DNA of 64,000 nucleotides from Agrypnia vestita (taxonomy: Eukaryota > Arthropoda > Insecta > Trichoptera > Phryganeidae): the NCBI GenBank assembly GCA_016648135.1, contig JADDOH010000169.1, positions 124,001 to 188,000 on the forward strand. The letters run 5' to 3'. Position 1 is the stretch's first letter, and every line of letters starts with the position of its first letter. The notes below the pieces were generated by a model. It was not told where the DNA came from. It saw nothing but the letters and a program-made list of their open reading frames with translations, and did no database searches. Positions 10,981 through 22,269 of this stretch are shown piece after piece. The translations under genes were made by a program, and so were the position numbers.

Positions 10981-11875
10981 CCCTAGACGATACTGCTCTA
11001 GGGACATTGGTAAATGGAAAAACATTAAATAATATTAGATTTGCGGATGACACACTACTATTTGTAGACAATGTCCAAGACCTTCAAGCAAAAACGTAAA
11101 TGAAGCAAGTAGCAAGTATGGCCTGAAGATGAACACTCGCAAAACAAAATTGTTAATACCATCAAAAAGATCACTTCCAACGCCAAAAATAGCCACAAAA
11201 AAGAACCAATAGAAATATTACGCAATGCGAGTACTTAGGTGAGTAGGTGAATGAGAACTGGGATCTCAAGAAGTAAAACCTCGAATAGAGATGGTAAGAA
11301 GTGCGTTTCTCACAAAGAGACCGTTAATTTCTAACCATGACCTAAGCCTACAACTTAGAATTCGTATGTGTATGGTTGGGTGTTATATTTTTGCAATTCT
11401 CTTGTATGAGGTGGAGGCATGGACTCTTAATCAAGAACTAATCCGCAAAGTCGAAGCAATTAAGATATATGTCCATAGACGCATATTGAAAGTTTCCTGG
11501 GTGGGTAGAGTGACGAATGATGAAGTATGGAACAAGATTGAGAAGTAGTGCGAACCATCAATATAAGAAAGCTGGAGGAGTATCTCGGACATATTATGAG
11601 AGGACCAAAATATAGTCTAAACCAGCTTACATCCAGGGGGAAATAAGTGGTAAAAGAAGCGCAAGAAGATGCCACATCTCATGGCTGTGTAACTTGAGGG
11701 ACTGGTTTAAGTGTAAATCGACTGAGTTGTTCCGTGCGGCGGTAAATAACATCAAAATTGTAATCGCCAGAATGATCGCCGACCTCGTAAAGGAGTTGGC
11801 TTTATTAGAAGATTGGACCATATGTAATATGGACTTATATAAACAAACAAATAAAAAAAATAAAATAAAAAATTA
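10960..11875 (+). pseudogene. RTE-like reverse transcriptase fragment with FADD box
   Basis: Translation gives LGTLVNGKTLNNIRFADDTL, with the catalytic F/YADD motif of RT palm motif C, then YGLKMNTRKTKLL, YLGE..NE, ILLYEVEAWTLNQELIRKV and RRILKVSWVGRVTNDEVW. Stops break the frame near 11095, 11210, 11275 and 11548. The end is A-rich (AACAAACAAATAAAAAAAAT). Endonuclease and most of the fingers domain are absent. The frame breaks rule out activity. It is related to 6880-7100. Confidence 0.75.
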
Positions 11876-11879
11876 GATC

Positions 11880-12589
11880 AAAAAAGCCTAGCAAGATAGA
11901 ACAATGTCGCTCTAATTTGCAAATGTATGGATTCCAAACAGTGCTTTGCTAATTTCATTGAATGCGTTTGTAATAATAATGTGCAATACAAGAATTAATC
12001 GTATTTATCACGCATAACATGGTCCCTCAATTTCGATGCTTTGATCACTAAATCCCGGTGCAGCATTGCATATTGCATGCAGGTGCACAGCGAGATGCGC
12101 GAAGCGACGCGCCCGGGTCACAATGCACCGCGCACAATCCTCCCTGCCCCGTGGTTAATATCTGGGCGGGGTGAGGGGAACACTACCTATTCTATTCATT
12201 CTCCATATTTGCTGTGTTTTGATTCACCTAGGACTTAAAACTATCTCCACTTCCTACCAAACAATCCTATACAATATTAATTCTATAGACCTCAATTCCA
12301 TTGTCTTGTTATATGCATATTGAGTTTGTCTTCCGTTTTAAGGTATAGATTGTTATTTAAGCTGCGATTTATTTATTTATAAATATTTCGCACTCATGTC
12401 CTAGCTATAATACACATTCAGTTTTTCTTATATTTCATGGTGCAGGTCGTTTACAGCTGTGAAATATTTATTTATATATTTAATTCCATGCAAGGTGAGA
12501 GGTTCCAAGAATCTTTCTTAGAGTCTTAGATTCCTACCTAATTTAATATTATAAAATCAATGTTTTAGAATCAAAAGTTAAGGAGATAG
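11880..12589. other. no gene recognised; GC-richer block at 12050-12160
   Basis: Contains a CpG-rich patch (GCGAAGCGACGCGCCCGGG) in AT-rich surroundings. No repeat or coding match was recognised. Confidence 0.3.
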
Positions 12590-12790
12590 GTTAGCGAATT
12601 TAAAAATTTCATTTCTTTTTTCAATATTTCTGACTTATCGTCTGTAAAACGTGGAATAATCTTTGAAGTAACTTATATCCAATATTATAAAAACTAAAAA
12701 CGATTAGGCATAGCCTTGTATCAAAATTTTGGTTAAAATTTCAGTAAGGTTTTAAAAAATTAAAAAAAGGTAATTGAATTTTGAGTCAAT
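12590..12790. repeat. fragment of the foldback MITE family
   Basis: AGTTAAGGAGATAGG ... TTTTTTCAATATTTCTGACTTA ... TGTAAAACGTGGAATAATC ... AACTTATATCCAATATTATAA follows the left half of the family seen at 35050-35300 and 44600-44760. The right half is missing. Confidence 0.6.
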
Positions 12791-12799
12791 ATTAAGATT

Positions 12800-13190
12800 G
12801 TAATAGACACCATTTTTTGGTTTTATAATTAAATAGACGTAGGTACGTGTGGAAATTATTTTCTCAAGATAGAGTAGAGAAAGAATGATTTAGAAGTGAA
12901 TGTATTGCTGGCTTAAGCGTAACAATAAAGGGGGACCCACCACAAATCCTGAGCCGTTCTATGCGCAAAAGCATCCATATCGGCCCAACACGTTCGCCGC
13001 CTGGTTGGCATTATTTTATGCTAAAGCAACCCTCTAGCTCGGCCTTCGTCAATACAACACGCAGAGACGAAAACCGGGCGAGTCGGTCGCGCAAAACTTT
13101 CATTGTCCCGCGCATAATTAATCTTTATTTCAAAAATGGTTATACAATACATAATACAAATAATAATAAAATAAAAACACCCAAAAAGAA
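12800..13190. other. no gene or known repeat recognised
   Basis: AT-rich, with a slightly GC-richer stretch at 12940-13110. An open frame here overlaps no known domain. Confidence 0.3.
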
Positions 13191-13194
13191 AGAA

Positions 13195-13500
13195 TAACTG
13201 AGATGGTTTGGCCTTGTTGAGCGGATGAGCGAGGAAAGGATGGTAAAGAAAATTTATGAGGCCAGTGCTCAAGGCAGCAGAGACAGAGGGCGTCCGCGGA
13301 AGACCTGACTTGACCAGATAAATCAAATATTAGAGGATGGCCCTGTTAGAAGCTCCAACAACTGAAGAGCGTGCATGAGAAGATGTATGAAAGTGGTTGA
13401 AGCAAAAGTGGTGTGCCAGGACAAGATAGTGTGACATTCTATCCTCCCTGCCTACCTTTCTGGGAAACGGCGTGATGTTTAGTTAGTTGGTCAATTAATT
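13195..13500 (+). pseudogene. RWFG-family non-LTR 3' end
   Basis: Translation with two stops gives LRWFGLVERMSEERMVKKIY, RGRPRKT, LDQINQILEDGPVRSSNN and ACMRRCMKVVEAKVVCQDK. The DNA ends GGGAAACGGCGTGATGTTTAGTTAGTTGG. The same order occurs at 23590-23950 and 62400-62810. The RWFG.VERM...GRPRKTW.DQI pattern fits C-terminal regions of RTE/Jockey-type LINEs. Confidence 0.7.
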
Positions 13501-13529
13501 GTACGAGTAATTATTTTTTTCAAAAAAAT

Positions 13530-13592
13530 TAATGATCGTTTTAGCTGTCTAGGCCTGATCAGTTAACAATGGCCTGGAGAGTTGAAACGATC
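13530..13592. repeat. decayed inverted PLE terminus with hammerhead-like motif
   Basis: GATCGTTTTAGCTGTCTAGG on the left is a diverged inverse of GGCCTGGAGAGTTGAAACGATC on the right. The plus strand retains ATGGCCT ... GAAACGATCATCC, as in the motif at 34533-34573, but the CTGATGA core and stem III are decayed. Confidence 0.45.
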
Positions 13593-13599
13593 ATCCATT

Positions 13600-14970
13600 T
13601 AATCGTAAAAATTAAACTAGAAAAACAAAAAAAAACGCGTTTGATTGATTTAGTATTAATCAACTGTGAAGTTGGACAAAATAAATACCGTCTGTATTAA
13701 AAAAATAAGATAATGAATTTTTATTATTCGATGTAAGCTATATTCATGATAGTCCAACATTTCACAAACAAAATATTTCAGTAAGAAATATTTTTTAAAA
13801 AATGCAACTGAAGTCGCTTTCGAAGAGTGTATTGGATATTGTGTAAAAACTTGTTGTGAAGTAATTCCTTAATTATATTTAGATTATTGTTAGTCTTTAT
13901 TTTGTTCAGGATATTATTTACTAAATACTATTTATTATTTCTGAATTATTTCATCATTAAGTCAATATTTATTATTAATTTATCATAAAAAGTGTATTGT
14001 GTAATTATATCATATTCAAAATGTTCATAAGCTTTGTACTCTAATATCACTCTAGGACCATCAATTAGGATCAATCATGACCAGTTAAAAAGTTGTAATA
14101 ATGACCTAGGATCAATAATTATCTCTTGATGGTCAATTAAAGTTAAAATAAAATCTCTATTACATTGAATAAAATATTTTTGACTTATAATAAACCGAAA
14201 ATCTACCTGTAAGGAAATGTTGCCTAGCTCCGTTACACCCTGTAGAGCACAAGACAAACAGTAACTTGCGTTTGTATTTCTCTGTTTAAACTTCCCCAAA
14301 AATGTCTTATTGTATTAATAATGCCGGCAGTTTAAATATTCACAGCTATTTATTTGTGCCCTAAGGAACAATGGCTTGGAAGTCTGTAGCACAATTTAAT
14401 ATTCGATGAATCCTCTCAGGGCATGATATGTACTAACAATAACCTCACTGAAACTACTAAATATCCTATGGAATTTGAAATTAATTTTCCTTCCAATTCT
14501 GTTCTCCCGTTACCTGAATGTATTGTACAATTAATGCAAATTGTTATAGGGAGATTTTCACTTTTATTATTATTATTTTATGCATTAAATAATAAAACAA
14601 ATATGTCAATTCTTTATTGAAAATAAAATAAATAATTATGTAAGATTGAATTACGATTGAGTATTTAATTTAAGTATGATTTAATTAATTTTATTTTTTA
14701 TTTTATTTTATTAGATATTTTAGTTAATTACAGTATGGTATGAAAAAGGTGAAACATGTTAATAGTGTTGCAACAATAAAATATTTTACGTGCTACCTCT
14801 AGAAAACTGCTGGAGTTTAGAGAGGGAGTTTACTTATACTGTAATATAATAAAATTAATGTACATAATTCAGTCTTATATAGATATGTAAGAAGTGCAAA
14901 TAAAATATTTTATTATATAAGTAAATAAAAAATACATAATAAATATATAAATAAAATTATATATAAACAT
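13600..14970. other. no gene or known repeat recognised
   Basis: Very AT-rich. Short open frames (for example 14075-14299 and 14423-14620) carry no recognisable motif. Confidence 0.3.
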
Positions 14971-14974
14971 AAAG

Positions 14975-15320
14975 GATGTCTGATAGCTAGTGGAAAAAAC
15001 TTTACAGGTCGTTTCCTGCCTTGACAAACAGTCGAAATTTTGCAAAAATAGAAATTTAAAATAGGATTTTATGGTTTTTATCATTTTATATGAGTTGTAT
15101 TGAAGCGAATGAATTTTTCATAATCGATATTACTGTAATGATAGTTCAAACTTTCTGCAAAAAATAAGTCAGAAATATTGGAAAAAAATGCTAACTTTGA
15201 TATTGCATATCTCCACAACTGTGGATATTAGGTCAGTGTTGCTTGAACATTTTCGACTCATTATCAAGGCAGAATCCACCTTTCAAGTTTTTGATTCCAG
15301 CTATGAGATACCCTGTATAT
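14975..15320. mobile_element. foldback MITE, GGGTGTCTCATAGCTGG family
   Basis: The left end (GATGTCTGATAGCTAGTGG ... TTTACAGGTCGTTTCCTGCC) is inverted at the right end (GGCAGAATCCACC ... CAGCTATGAGATACCCTGTATA). The interior shares AAATAAGTCAGAAATATTGG and GATATTAGGTCA with 35043-35578 and 44600-44940. It is non-coding. Confidence 0.65.
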
Positions 15321-15389
15321 AACAAGATTGTTTATTAGAAGAAATTAAAGGAATAGGTATATCAAATAAATTTCATTAAAATCAGAGGG

Positions 15390-15600
15390 GAGGAATTATA
15401 ATATATGTCCAGTATACAACAGTATACAGTGATAGAACTAGGACGAGTAGGAGATGGATGGGCACAAGAAAGTGTTAAACTATATTTTGGGAACTTATGA
15501 TCTGTGATGTCTGTCCGTAGTTTATTCCACACCCTAGCCGAGTGCAGTTAGAATGAGGAGCTGAAGAATTTACTATTATGAATGGGGATGGATAGTCAAA
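15390..15600 (-). pseudogene. possible non-LTR RT C-terminal remnant
   Basis: The minus strand gives FFSSSF, a stop, then LHSARVWNKLRTDITDHKF, like the F..SF...A.RLWN.LP.DIR tails of CR1/Jockey elements. It is short and broken, so the call is tentative. Confidence 0.4.
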
Positions 15601-17460
15601 GTCTGTCGTCTGTACAGTTTAAAAATTTTCTATAAGTAATTCTCTATGTAACAATGTCCGTCACTAGTGAATAATGAGATATAAAGTAATAATGAGGTAT
15701 AAAATATTAAAAGATAATCATAAATCTCTACGCCACAATGTATGTAACTCATAGAAGCATAAGCAAAAGCAAGGCATAGTCAATTTTTTCATTTTATTCA
15801 ATAACGGAATGAGATCGGCTATTGGATATGAAGTTACGGACGGATATTCGAAAATATTATTGTTGGTTCGGGATTTCTTGAATATTAACATAGGATAGTG
15901 TAGATTGCACCAGAAGTGATGGACGTTTTAACAGATGGCCAGAAGCCTCACAAATTGACGACAGTGAGTAAAAAGTGCATCACAAAAGGAATGAAAAATT
16001 TTTGTCCTTCATATAACTTATTTTTTACCATAGGAGTAATATTAAACTTCTTATTTTGTTCTTATTCTTCTTAAGGTTCTTATTTTGAAAAAAATATTGC
16101 ATTTGGTTTGCAGTAGGTAGATATGGGAAGCAATATAGGACAGATTTTAAATGCTTATATCTCAGAAAGTATACTACCGAATTGAGGATAGATGTAAGAT
16201 TACTTTCGATTGCATCTTTCGCGCCCCGCGGCAAGATTTGGCACGCTCAGTCAACTACGGGACGCCTGTGAATCGTAGGTCCGAGCGGTACGAGACAAAT
16301 GTTAAATGACAGCAAATCCTGTATGCGTACGATAAAAACTGCAAAGACATTAATTAGTATGGATACATACTATAGATGAGGCGTTTATCCAACTAGTGCA
16401 ATCAATACAAGCAGAAATTTATGAAAGTTATGGTTATGGAAGGATCTCTTTGAGATGAATTCTACCTAAAGTTAGGCAAAACGCTTCGATAGTCTACGGC
16501 GCCTATTATCGCCGTGAATATGTTGCCACGCGTTCAAATTGACCAAGTTTTTTATTCGAATAATCTGACAAAGCCGTAAACTCGTAAAAAATTACGAAAT
16601 TTTAATAATTGTAGGATTTTGAAGCAGAAAATTCTTGAATAGAAAACCATTTGTTTGTATTAAATTGACTTTATTCGTTTAATTTTGAAACTAATTTCAG
16701 ATTAATTTACAAACCACGTTCATCGAGCAAGCAACTCTTTATTGACGACATTTTAAATGTTCGTTGCTGATTATCAATATTATTATTGTAATTCCAGCAA
16801 GTTACGGACAGACGGACGGTCATTGCTAATACATCAATAATATTATTGACGGACGGACGGACGTACATTCGAAATTAGGAGAGTTGATTATTTTTTTATG
16901 TAAGATAAATTTTTTATCCTGATTTAATTTTAACTGTATGTAGTACATAGTATTCCTGTTATCTAAATTTAATACTGTTCTCGTTATCTGTATGTTTATT
17001 ATTTTAATAATTCATCCCCTAAATACGTTCCAGACATTATTAGACTTTTCCCATAAAACACATCCATATAAACATCATCGTTAACGGAACCCTTAATACG
17101 ACGACGCTCCGTGCCCCCCTATCCAATTACACCAGCCCTTCCCCGCACGAGGGCTGCTGGTCACGTGTGGCTCCCACGTGTGCCACTGTGGAACGACCCC
17201 CTCCCCTCGCAGTGTGATGACAAGTTCACAAACATTGTATCATGGGTATGACTAATTTTTCCAATCGGTTTTGTTCCATTTTTATAGTCGGTTTGCCGGT
17301 GTGTGAGCTTTTCAAATTAATTTATTAAAACTAGGGCTCTGTGGACGATAAATATTCTTTGTGCATATTGGAATTTGGTCATTTTATTTATTTATTTATA
17401 TTTTGATGATTCATATACTAAAGAGTTATTAAGGTTATTATTAAGGTCGTTAGACATATT
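15601..17460. other. no gene recognised; GC-rich patch at 17090-17220
   Basis: AT-rich with (GACG)n-like stretches at 16808-16865 (GACGGACGGACGGACGTAC). The patch at 17090-17220 holds a near-repeat, TCACGTGTGGCTCCCACGTG. No coding or known repeat match was seen. Confidence 0.3.
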
Positions 17461-17490
17461 TAACTGTAAGTGGTTGCGGATATTTTATAC

Positions 17491-17754
17491 TTATCAACAG
17501 AACCGCACCTTATACCCAGATTAGTGAGGGAGTCCATTCAAATATACAAACATCACTATTTCAATAGAGATGACAGTTACAAACTATCAAGTATTTGGCG
17601 CCCTGTTCTTACGACATTGATTCAACCCTTGAGAGACGTCGCAATAAAGTCCGTTGACGTAACTAGTACATATTGCACATTGGCGACTTCTATTATAGAA
17701 GAAGTGAACACTCCACAACAAAGTGCATATAATTTACGCCCTCGAAAGCAGTAA
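17491..17754 (+). pseudogene. PLE GIY-YIG endonuclease C-terminal fragment
   Basis: The frame reads TEPHLIPRLVRESIQIYKHH then YFNRDDSYKLSSIWRPVL, and continues to a stop after LRPRKQ. The pattern RLVRE.I.I.KH..FNR.DGY.LS..W.PVL is how the GIY-YIG endonuclease domain of arthropod Penelope-like elements ends, with the Glu in RES as the likely catalytic acid and the Asn in FNR as the trailing conserved residue. The GIY-YIG half and the RT are missing, since the left inverted repeat replaces them. The call rests on remembered family patterns without an alignment. Confidence 0.65.
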
Positions 17755-17790
17755 TCAGCCCGCCCTCTGCCTCCGCGGGTAAAGGTCGTC

Positions 17791-17830
17791 CTCCTGATGA
17801 CGTTGAATAAGCATTCAATGAAACGTCGAG
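17791..17830 (+). ncRNA. hammerhead ribozyme-like motif (PLE type)
   Basis: Stem I CTC (17791-17793) pairs with GAG (17828-17830). The core CTGATGA is intact (17794-17800). Stem II TTGAAT / ATTCAA (17803-17808 / 17813-17818) has an AAGC loop. GAA follows at 17820-17822, a minimal stem III AC/GT at 17823-17826, and cleavage-site C at 17827. All invariant core positions can be placed, with a small asymmetric loop (CG/T) at the base of stem II. An alternative hairpin GACGTT/AACGTC competes. It starts 37 bp after the PLE coding stop, on the same strand. Confidence 0.65.
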
Positions 17831-18406
17831 AATCGTTTCTCGGAAAAACATACGGTTCGTATAAAATATCCGCAACCATTTACAGTTAGATCTATATACT
17901 GCCTTTTTCGTGAGAACACACCTCATAAACATTATTTAAAAAAACAACCTATAGGTTAAAGAACATTTTTGCTATTATTTTTACACTGGATGACATCAAT
18001 AAAATTAAATTGACATATAAAACTGCGGTATATTTGGTAGTCTATATGGGTTCGCTGCGTATTATCCATATCCATGGAGCTATGAATGCTATCTAGTACA
18101 AATCAGTCTTGAAATTATATTCCGAAGAATTTTCTTATTGTTCTTCAAATGCCTTATCTAACAGCTTACCAGACCATCACACCTTAGAACGAGTAAACTA
18201 CTAAAATTATTGGCGTAGACATCAATATGTATATTTGCGGACACATTATGGCAGTAACACGATTGTGGGGAATTGACGATACATATTTTTATTCAGTTTA
18301 CATGATTATGTTTTCTTCAGAAAGAGCAAAATGATTTTGTCGCGACATTATTAATATTAATTAATAAAAATGTACTTTGTTTTCACCACTCATATATTGA
18401 AATTTT

Positions 18407-18441
18407 AACGTGTTTCAGGGTCAATGGTCCCTTCGTCAGGA
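18407..18441 (-). ncRNA. hammerhead-like core, degenerate stem I
   Basis: The minus strand reads CCTGACGA, AGGG ACCATTGA CCCT, then GAAACACGTT. Core CTGANGA and GAAA are present with a perfect 4-bp stem II and a 2-bp stem III (AC..GT), but no stem I pairing was found. It is probably a decayed ribozyme. Confidence 0.45.
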
Positions 18442-18489
18442 TTAAATGTATACTACTAAATTAAAAATCAAAACTTGAAGTACAAACAA

Positions 18490-19294
18490 TCTATACCTAT
18501 AAAACTCAATGTCTGTCTGTCTGTTCTTTATACAAATCCACACCGTTTGTCCGATTCGATTCAAATTTTGCAAACTTATGCTTTGGGACCCGGCGGGTAA
18601 CATAGGTAACATTTCCTCCCTATTCTCATACCCCTTCTCCTCCCTCAGACATATTTTCGATGCAAATCTGTACCGTTTGACCGATCAGATTCCCCCCCTA
18701 TTCTCATACCCCTTCCCCTCCCCCTGACATATTTTCGATGCAAATCTGTACCGTTTGACCGATCAGACTCAAAATTTGGAAACTTATTCATTAGAACTCG
18801 GCGAGTAACATAGGCGATATTTCCCCCCTATTCTCATACGCCTTCCCTCCCCCTGACATATTTTCGATGCAAATCTGTACCGTTTAACCGATTGGACTCA
18901 AAATTTTTGGAAATTTATTCTTTAGGACTCGTCAGGTAACAGGCTATATTTCCTCCCTCCCCTTTCCTCCCTCCCCTTTTCTCCTCCCCCTGATGTCTCG
19001 GCGGGTGACGTAGGCTACATTTCCCCTCTCTTCTTTACCCCTTTCCCTCCTTCTGGTATATTTTCGATGCAAATCTATACCGTTTGACCGATCGGACTCA
19101 AAATTTGGAAACTTATTCTTTAGGACTCGGCGGTAACATAGGCTATATTTCCTCCCTCCCCTTTTACATTTTCTTCTCCCCCTGATGTATTTTCGATGAA
19201 AATTTATACCGTTCGAATCAAACCTTTGTTTCCCCCCACAAATTGATTTTCAACTTAATCCTTAACCCGTGCAACGCCGGGTACGAACAGCTAG
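18490..19294 (+). mobile_element. non-autonomous Helitron with internal ~110-130 bp tandem repeats
   Basis: It starts TCTATACCTATAAA and ends GCCGGGTACGAACAGCTAG between A (18489) and T (19295), as Helitrons do. A CCCG...CGGG hairpin lies just before the CTAG end. The interior has about five diverged repeats of ATATTTTCGATGCAAATCTG, then TACCGTTTGACCGATC..ACTCAAA and CTCGGCG.GTAAC, separated by pyrimidine-rich tracts. No helicase is encoded. Confidence 0.75.
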
Positions 19295-19379
19295 TTAAAA
19301 TATAAAACGTATTGATTGCCTATATTTTGATTTTTGATTTTTAACTTGTTAGTATACATTGTATCCTAATAAATAATAA

Positions 19380-19615
19380 AATATTTGGATAATTTATACA
19401 GCGCCGTTTTCGCGAATACTCACCTCAAGGGCGCTTTACACAGAAAATTATCTTACAAAACAACTTACTGCTACAATTTTTTATTTACTATTACTTATTC
19501 ACTAAATGGCATGCAAGAAGTGGAATTAAAGTTTAATACTATAATAGGTGGGAGTGCCTGAAAGAAATCAGATGTTTTCGCAGAGTGCACACTAGGAGTG
19601 GAAAACATTAGCTAG
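19380..19615 (-). mobile_element. CR1/L2-like 3' end, nested in a PLE
   Basis: The minus strand carries AAGCGCCCTTGAGGTGAGTA, then CGCGAAAACGGCGCTGTATAA, with a TTATTATTTATT tail, as in the copies at 22430 and 26695. PLE sequence resumes on both sides. Confidence 0.7.
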
Positions 19616-19700
19616 TGTTTAAAGGGAACTTTGGCCCTGAAACACGTTAAAGTTTCAATATAGAAGTGGTGAAAAAAAATGACATTTTTATTAAGTACAT

Positions 19701-20552
19701 TGATTATATTTGGTTTGCTAATCGACACGTTTTATTTTGTCGGCCACCCTGCTTAGAAGCAAAAATTTACTTGACTTATTTTTCCTGAACTCCCTGTGTT
19801 TGATTGTTGAACACGCGTGTGATTACTCGGCGGTAGGAGAAGATAATAGAAGAAGTGTCTGGGGGATGTGGGGGACTGCATGACGTCACGCATCCTGCAG
19901 GTACGACGTCTTTGTTATGAATAAAAATTGTCGGTTTTATATGCAAAACAGAGATCGTCGCGCAGCACGGGCGCCATCTGCGATCGTCGGGCCACTGGTT
20001 AAATAAATAAGTGCTGACGAATTTTATCACAATCTCATTCCACGAACGGAGGATTTCTCAGTTCATGGTGGTTTTAAAATCTTTACCGTCACACGGATTC
20101 GAGTTACTTTTTTCAATATGGAAAAACTTACAGAATATTAGATTTGGCACACAGCGTAAAACTATTTAAAATTGATATGGCATAATATATTAAGAGTGGG
20201 CTGCAAATATAGCCTCCAATCGAGTATACTCATTAATTTTTTAGTAGGTACTCGGTATTCAAGTATCTTAAAAAATACTCTAGTAATACTTGTAAATTAT
20301 AGATTGTATGTATTAAAAAAATGTTACACATTTGCTGGCCGAGTTAGGTTAGGTTAGGTTAGGTGGCCGGGTTAGAGCGATTAATGTTAAGGTATGATTT
20401 TTTACATTGTATCATTCGTCAGCTATGTTAATGGGATACTATGTAACAATTTCTTTTGTGGCTTCGTATCCTTCTGACTTGTTTTGTTATTGGCAATAAA
20501 AAATTATAATATCAATTTCACATTTTCATTAATTTCTATTTCTTTTTATTTG
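19701..20552. other. no gene recognised; contains a (TTAGG)4 block
   Basis: A GC-richer patch lies at 19780-20000. No coding match was seen. The telomere-like block is listed separately. Confidence 0.3.
20344..20363 (+). repeat. interstitial insect telomere-type repeat, (TTAGG)4
   Basis: Four perfect TTAGG units, the telomeric repeat of most insects, here as a short internal block. Confidence 0.7.
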
Positions 20553-20690
20553 TTTGGTATAAAAACAAATGCAGCAATATCCAAAAAAAAAAAAGTTTTG
20601 AATGCAGTCATTTACGAAGATTACTAATTTAAAATGTACTTTATCTAGATTTTATGTTTCTATCCATTTCAAAATCATGTTTTCTATACA
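20553..20690. repeat. half copy of the GTGGGGTATAAAA MITE family
   Basis: GGTATAAAAACAAATGCAGC, AATATCCAAAAAA and GATTACTAATTTAAAATGTACTT match the left arm of 4553-4806. The right arm is absent. Confidence 0.6.
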
Positions 20691-21650
20691 TTTTTAGGGT
20701 ATGTTATAGCTAGACCGCATTCAATAGAATGTGCGCAAAAAATATATGTGCTTTTACGATGCAAAAAATGAATCCAAAAGCAGTTTTTCTAGTAAGTAAG
20801 TAACCTTCTTTAAACTAAAAAATATGTATTTATTTGGAATATCACTGAAGCTTGTAATACGGGCTTGCCAGACAACTTTCCCCCGCTTTCTTCTTACCGG
20901 ACAAAGCTAGGGAATGGTCTTTTGATTGTGGTCGACCTATACCTATAAAATTAGTACATTATAAATTAATCATTTTCGATTACTGTATTAATTCTTATCG
21001 ATATTGCTACCATTGCTTTTGTACCCCACGTATGTGCATTAATTTGAAATATTAATAGCTATTTTAGTACATTGGAAACTACTCGAGTATACTCGAGTAT
21101 TTTACTATTCGAGTATACCCGAGAATTTTACTACTCGATACCCGAGTAGTTGATGATGGAGTCCCTAGCTCCAAGAGTGTAGGTCCGCCTCTGAAATATT
21201 ATTATTGGATGAATTTTCACCTGTCCTTACGAATGTCGGTACCCGCCCGGTACACAAAGTACATATCAACGCGGCGTTCGCTGGGGAAAGAAATGGTTTC
21301 AATATTAATTTCGCCTTTGTCGTTCACAAAGCCACATTAAATATGAAAAAGGACGTTGCATTGAATGGGTGGAGTATTTTTTCCATTGTGAGTGTTCTGA
21401 GTCGGTCCGCCTTCTCCGCATACGTAATGAAGGAGGCATTGTATTCCTACAAGGAACTGTAGATTTGTCGTGCCGTCATTTTGAACGGCACCACTTCCTA
21501 TTATTTCTATCTCAATTTAATATATATTTTCTAAGTGTGATGCGGTGCGGCATGCAAATTCGCCTATTTTATTATGTATGAATAATTAATAAGCTAGTTT
21601 CATGCCATGAATTTTGTCACGACATACGTTGCGAAACATTTTTGAAAATA
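20691..21650. other. no gene recognised; ACTCGAGTAT-rich stretch at 21080-21150
   Basis: Short degenerate repeats of ACTCGAGTAT / ACTCGATACCCGAGTA at 21080-21150 recall ends of some hAT elements, but no partner end was found. The stretch at 21200-21480 is GC-richer and open in two frames, with no recognisable product. Confidence 0.3.
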
Positions 21651-21654
21651 TTAA

Positions 21655-22124
21655 CTTATACTAATATTATAAAGAGGTAAACTTTGTAGGACGTAATCTA
21701 CGAAACTACTAATTAGATTTCAAAAGATCTTTCACACATATTTAGAATGGACTTTTAGTGTAGACATAGGCTATATATTATTCCGTTAAAATAAAAGGGC
21801 TTTTCGTGGAGACTAATTTTGCGACGTAAGTCGACGAAAAAACGGTCGAGCGAACGTGTTTCTTACGAATACTGCCTTAACGGTAAGAGATATATGAATG
21901 TTTTCTATAGAAAAGTTTTAGAGCTTAAATAGGCCCATAAAAAGTCCGCAACAACATATGTCTAAATGTTAAGGTTATTTTTTTAAAATTTTTAAACTGT
22001 CGGGGGTAATTTAAGTAGGTACTTAATGTTAAATTCTTATCAAAATAAATTTGCTTATCTTTAAATTTGTAGATAAAAATTGCCTTGTACACAAGCACGC
22101 AAGTGAAGCTGCGGGCACAGCTAG
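21655..22124 (+). mobile_element. non-autonomous Helitron, TACTAATATTATAAAGAGG family
   Basis: It begins TTATACTAATATTATAAAG and ends AAGCTGCGGGCACAGCTAG followed by T. Interior landmarks (GGACTTTTAGTG..GACATAGG, GGCTATATATTATTCCGTT, TGCCTTAACGGTAAGAGATA) are shared with 29046-29892 and 31186-31589. The first C of the 5' TC is not preserved. Confidence 0.75.
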
Positions 22125-22269
22125 TTGATTATAAATATGAACGGAGAATAAGATATAAAACAAGTTAATCAAAAAATTGTTGGAAGATATGCATCTAATA
22201 TGAGGCAACAGTTTCACAGCGAGAAAGTTAAGGAGTGATACATGAGTATGAGAAGCTAATTGCAGAAAA

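Larger units (their letters stand above)
17461..17888 (+). mobile_element. Penelope-like element remnant flanked by inverted repeats
   Basis: The 30 bp at 17461-17490 (TAACTGTAAGTGGTTGCGGA onward) are inverted at 17859-17888 with one mismatch. Between them lie a PLE endonuclease C-terminus (17491-17754) and a hammerhead-like motif (17791-17830). Inverted terminal segments and terminal hammerheads are both known for PLEs. The reverse transcriptase domain is absent. Confidence 0.7.
18355..19700. mobile_element. inverted pair of PLE termini, invaded by a Helitron and an L2 end
   Basis: The left arm, 18355-18489, is minus-oriented: TAATAAAAATG...TTTTCACCACT, then GTGTTTCAGGG...CCTTCGTCAGG. The right arm, 19295-19700, is plus-oriented: TTAGTATACATTGTATCC, then GGGAACTTTGGCCCTGAAACACG, then AGTGGTGAAAAA. 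The arms are inverted copies. A Helitron sits exactly in the centre, and an L2 3' end breaks the right arm inside its hammerhead-like segment. Confidence 0.7.

Noticed and set aside
10574..11071. 165-residue minus-strand open frame
   Set aside because: It runs through a LINE end, a SINE and the antisense of an RT fragment, so it is a chimeric chance frame.
20210..21165. Possible second hAT element bounded by ACTCGAGTAT-rich segments
   Set aside because: No matching terminal inverted repeats and no target duplication could be found.
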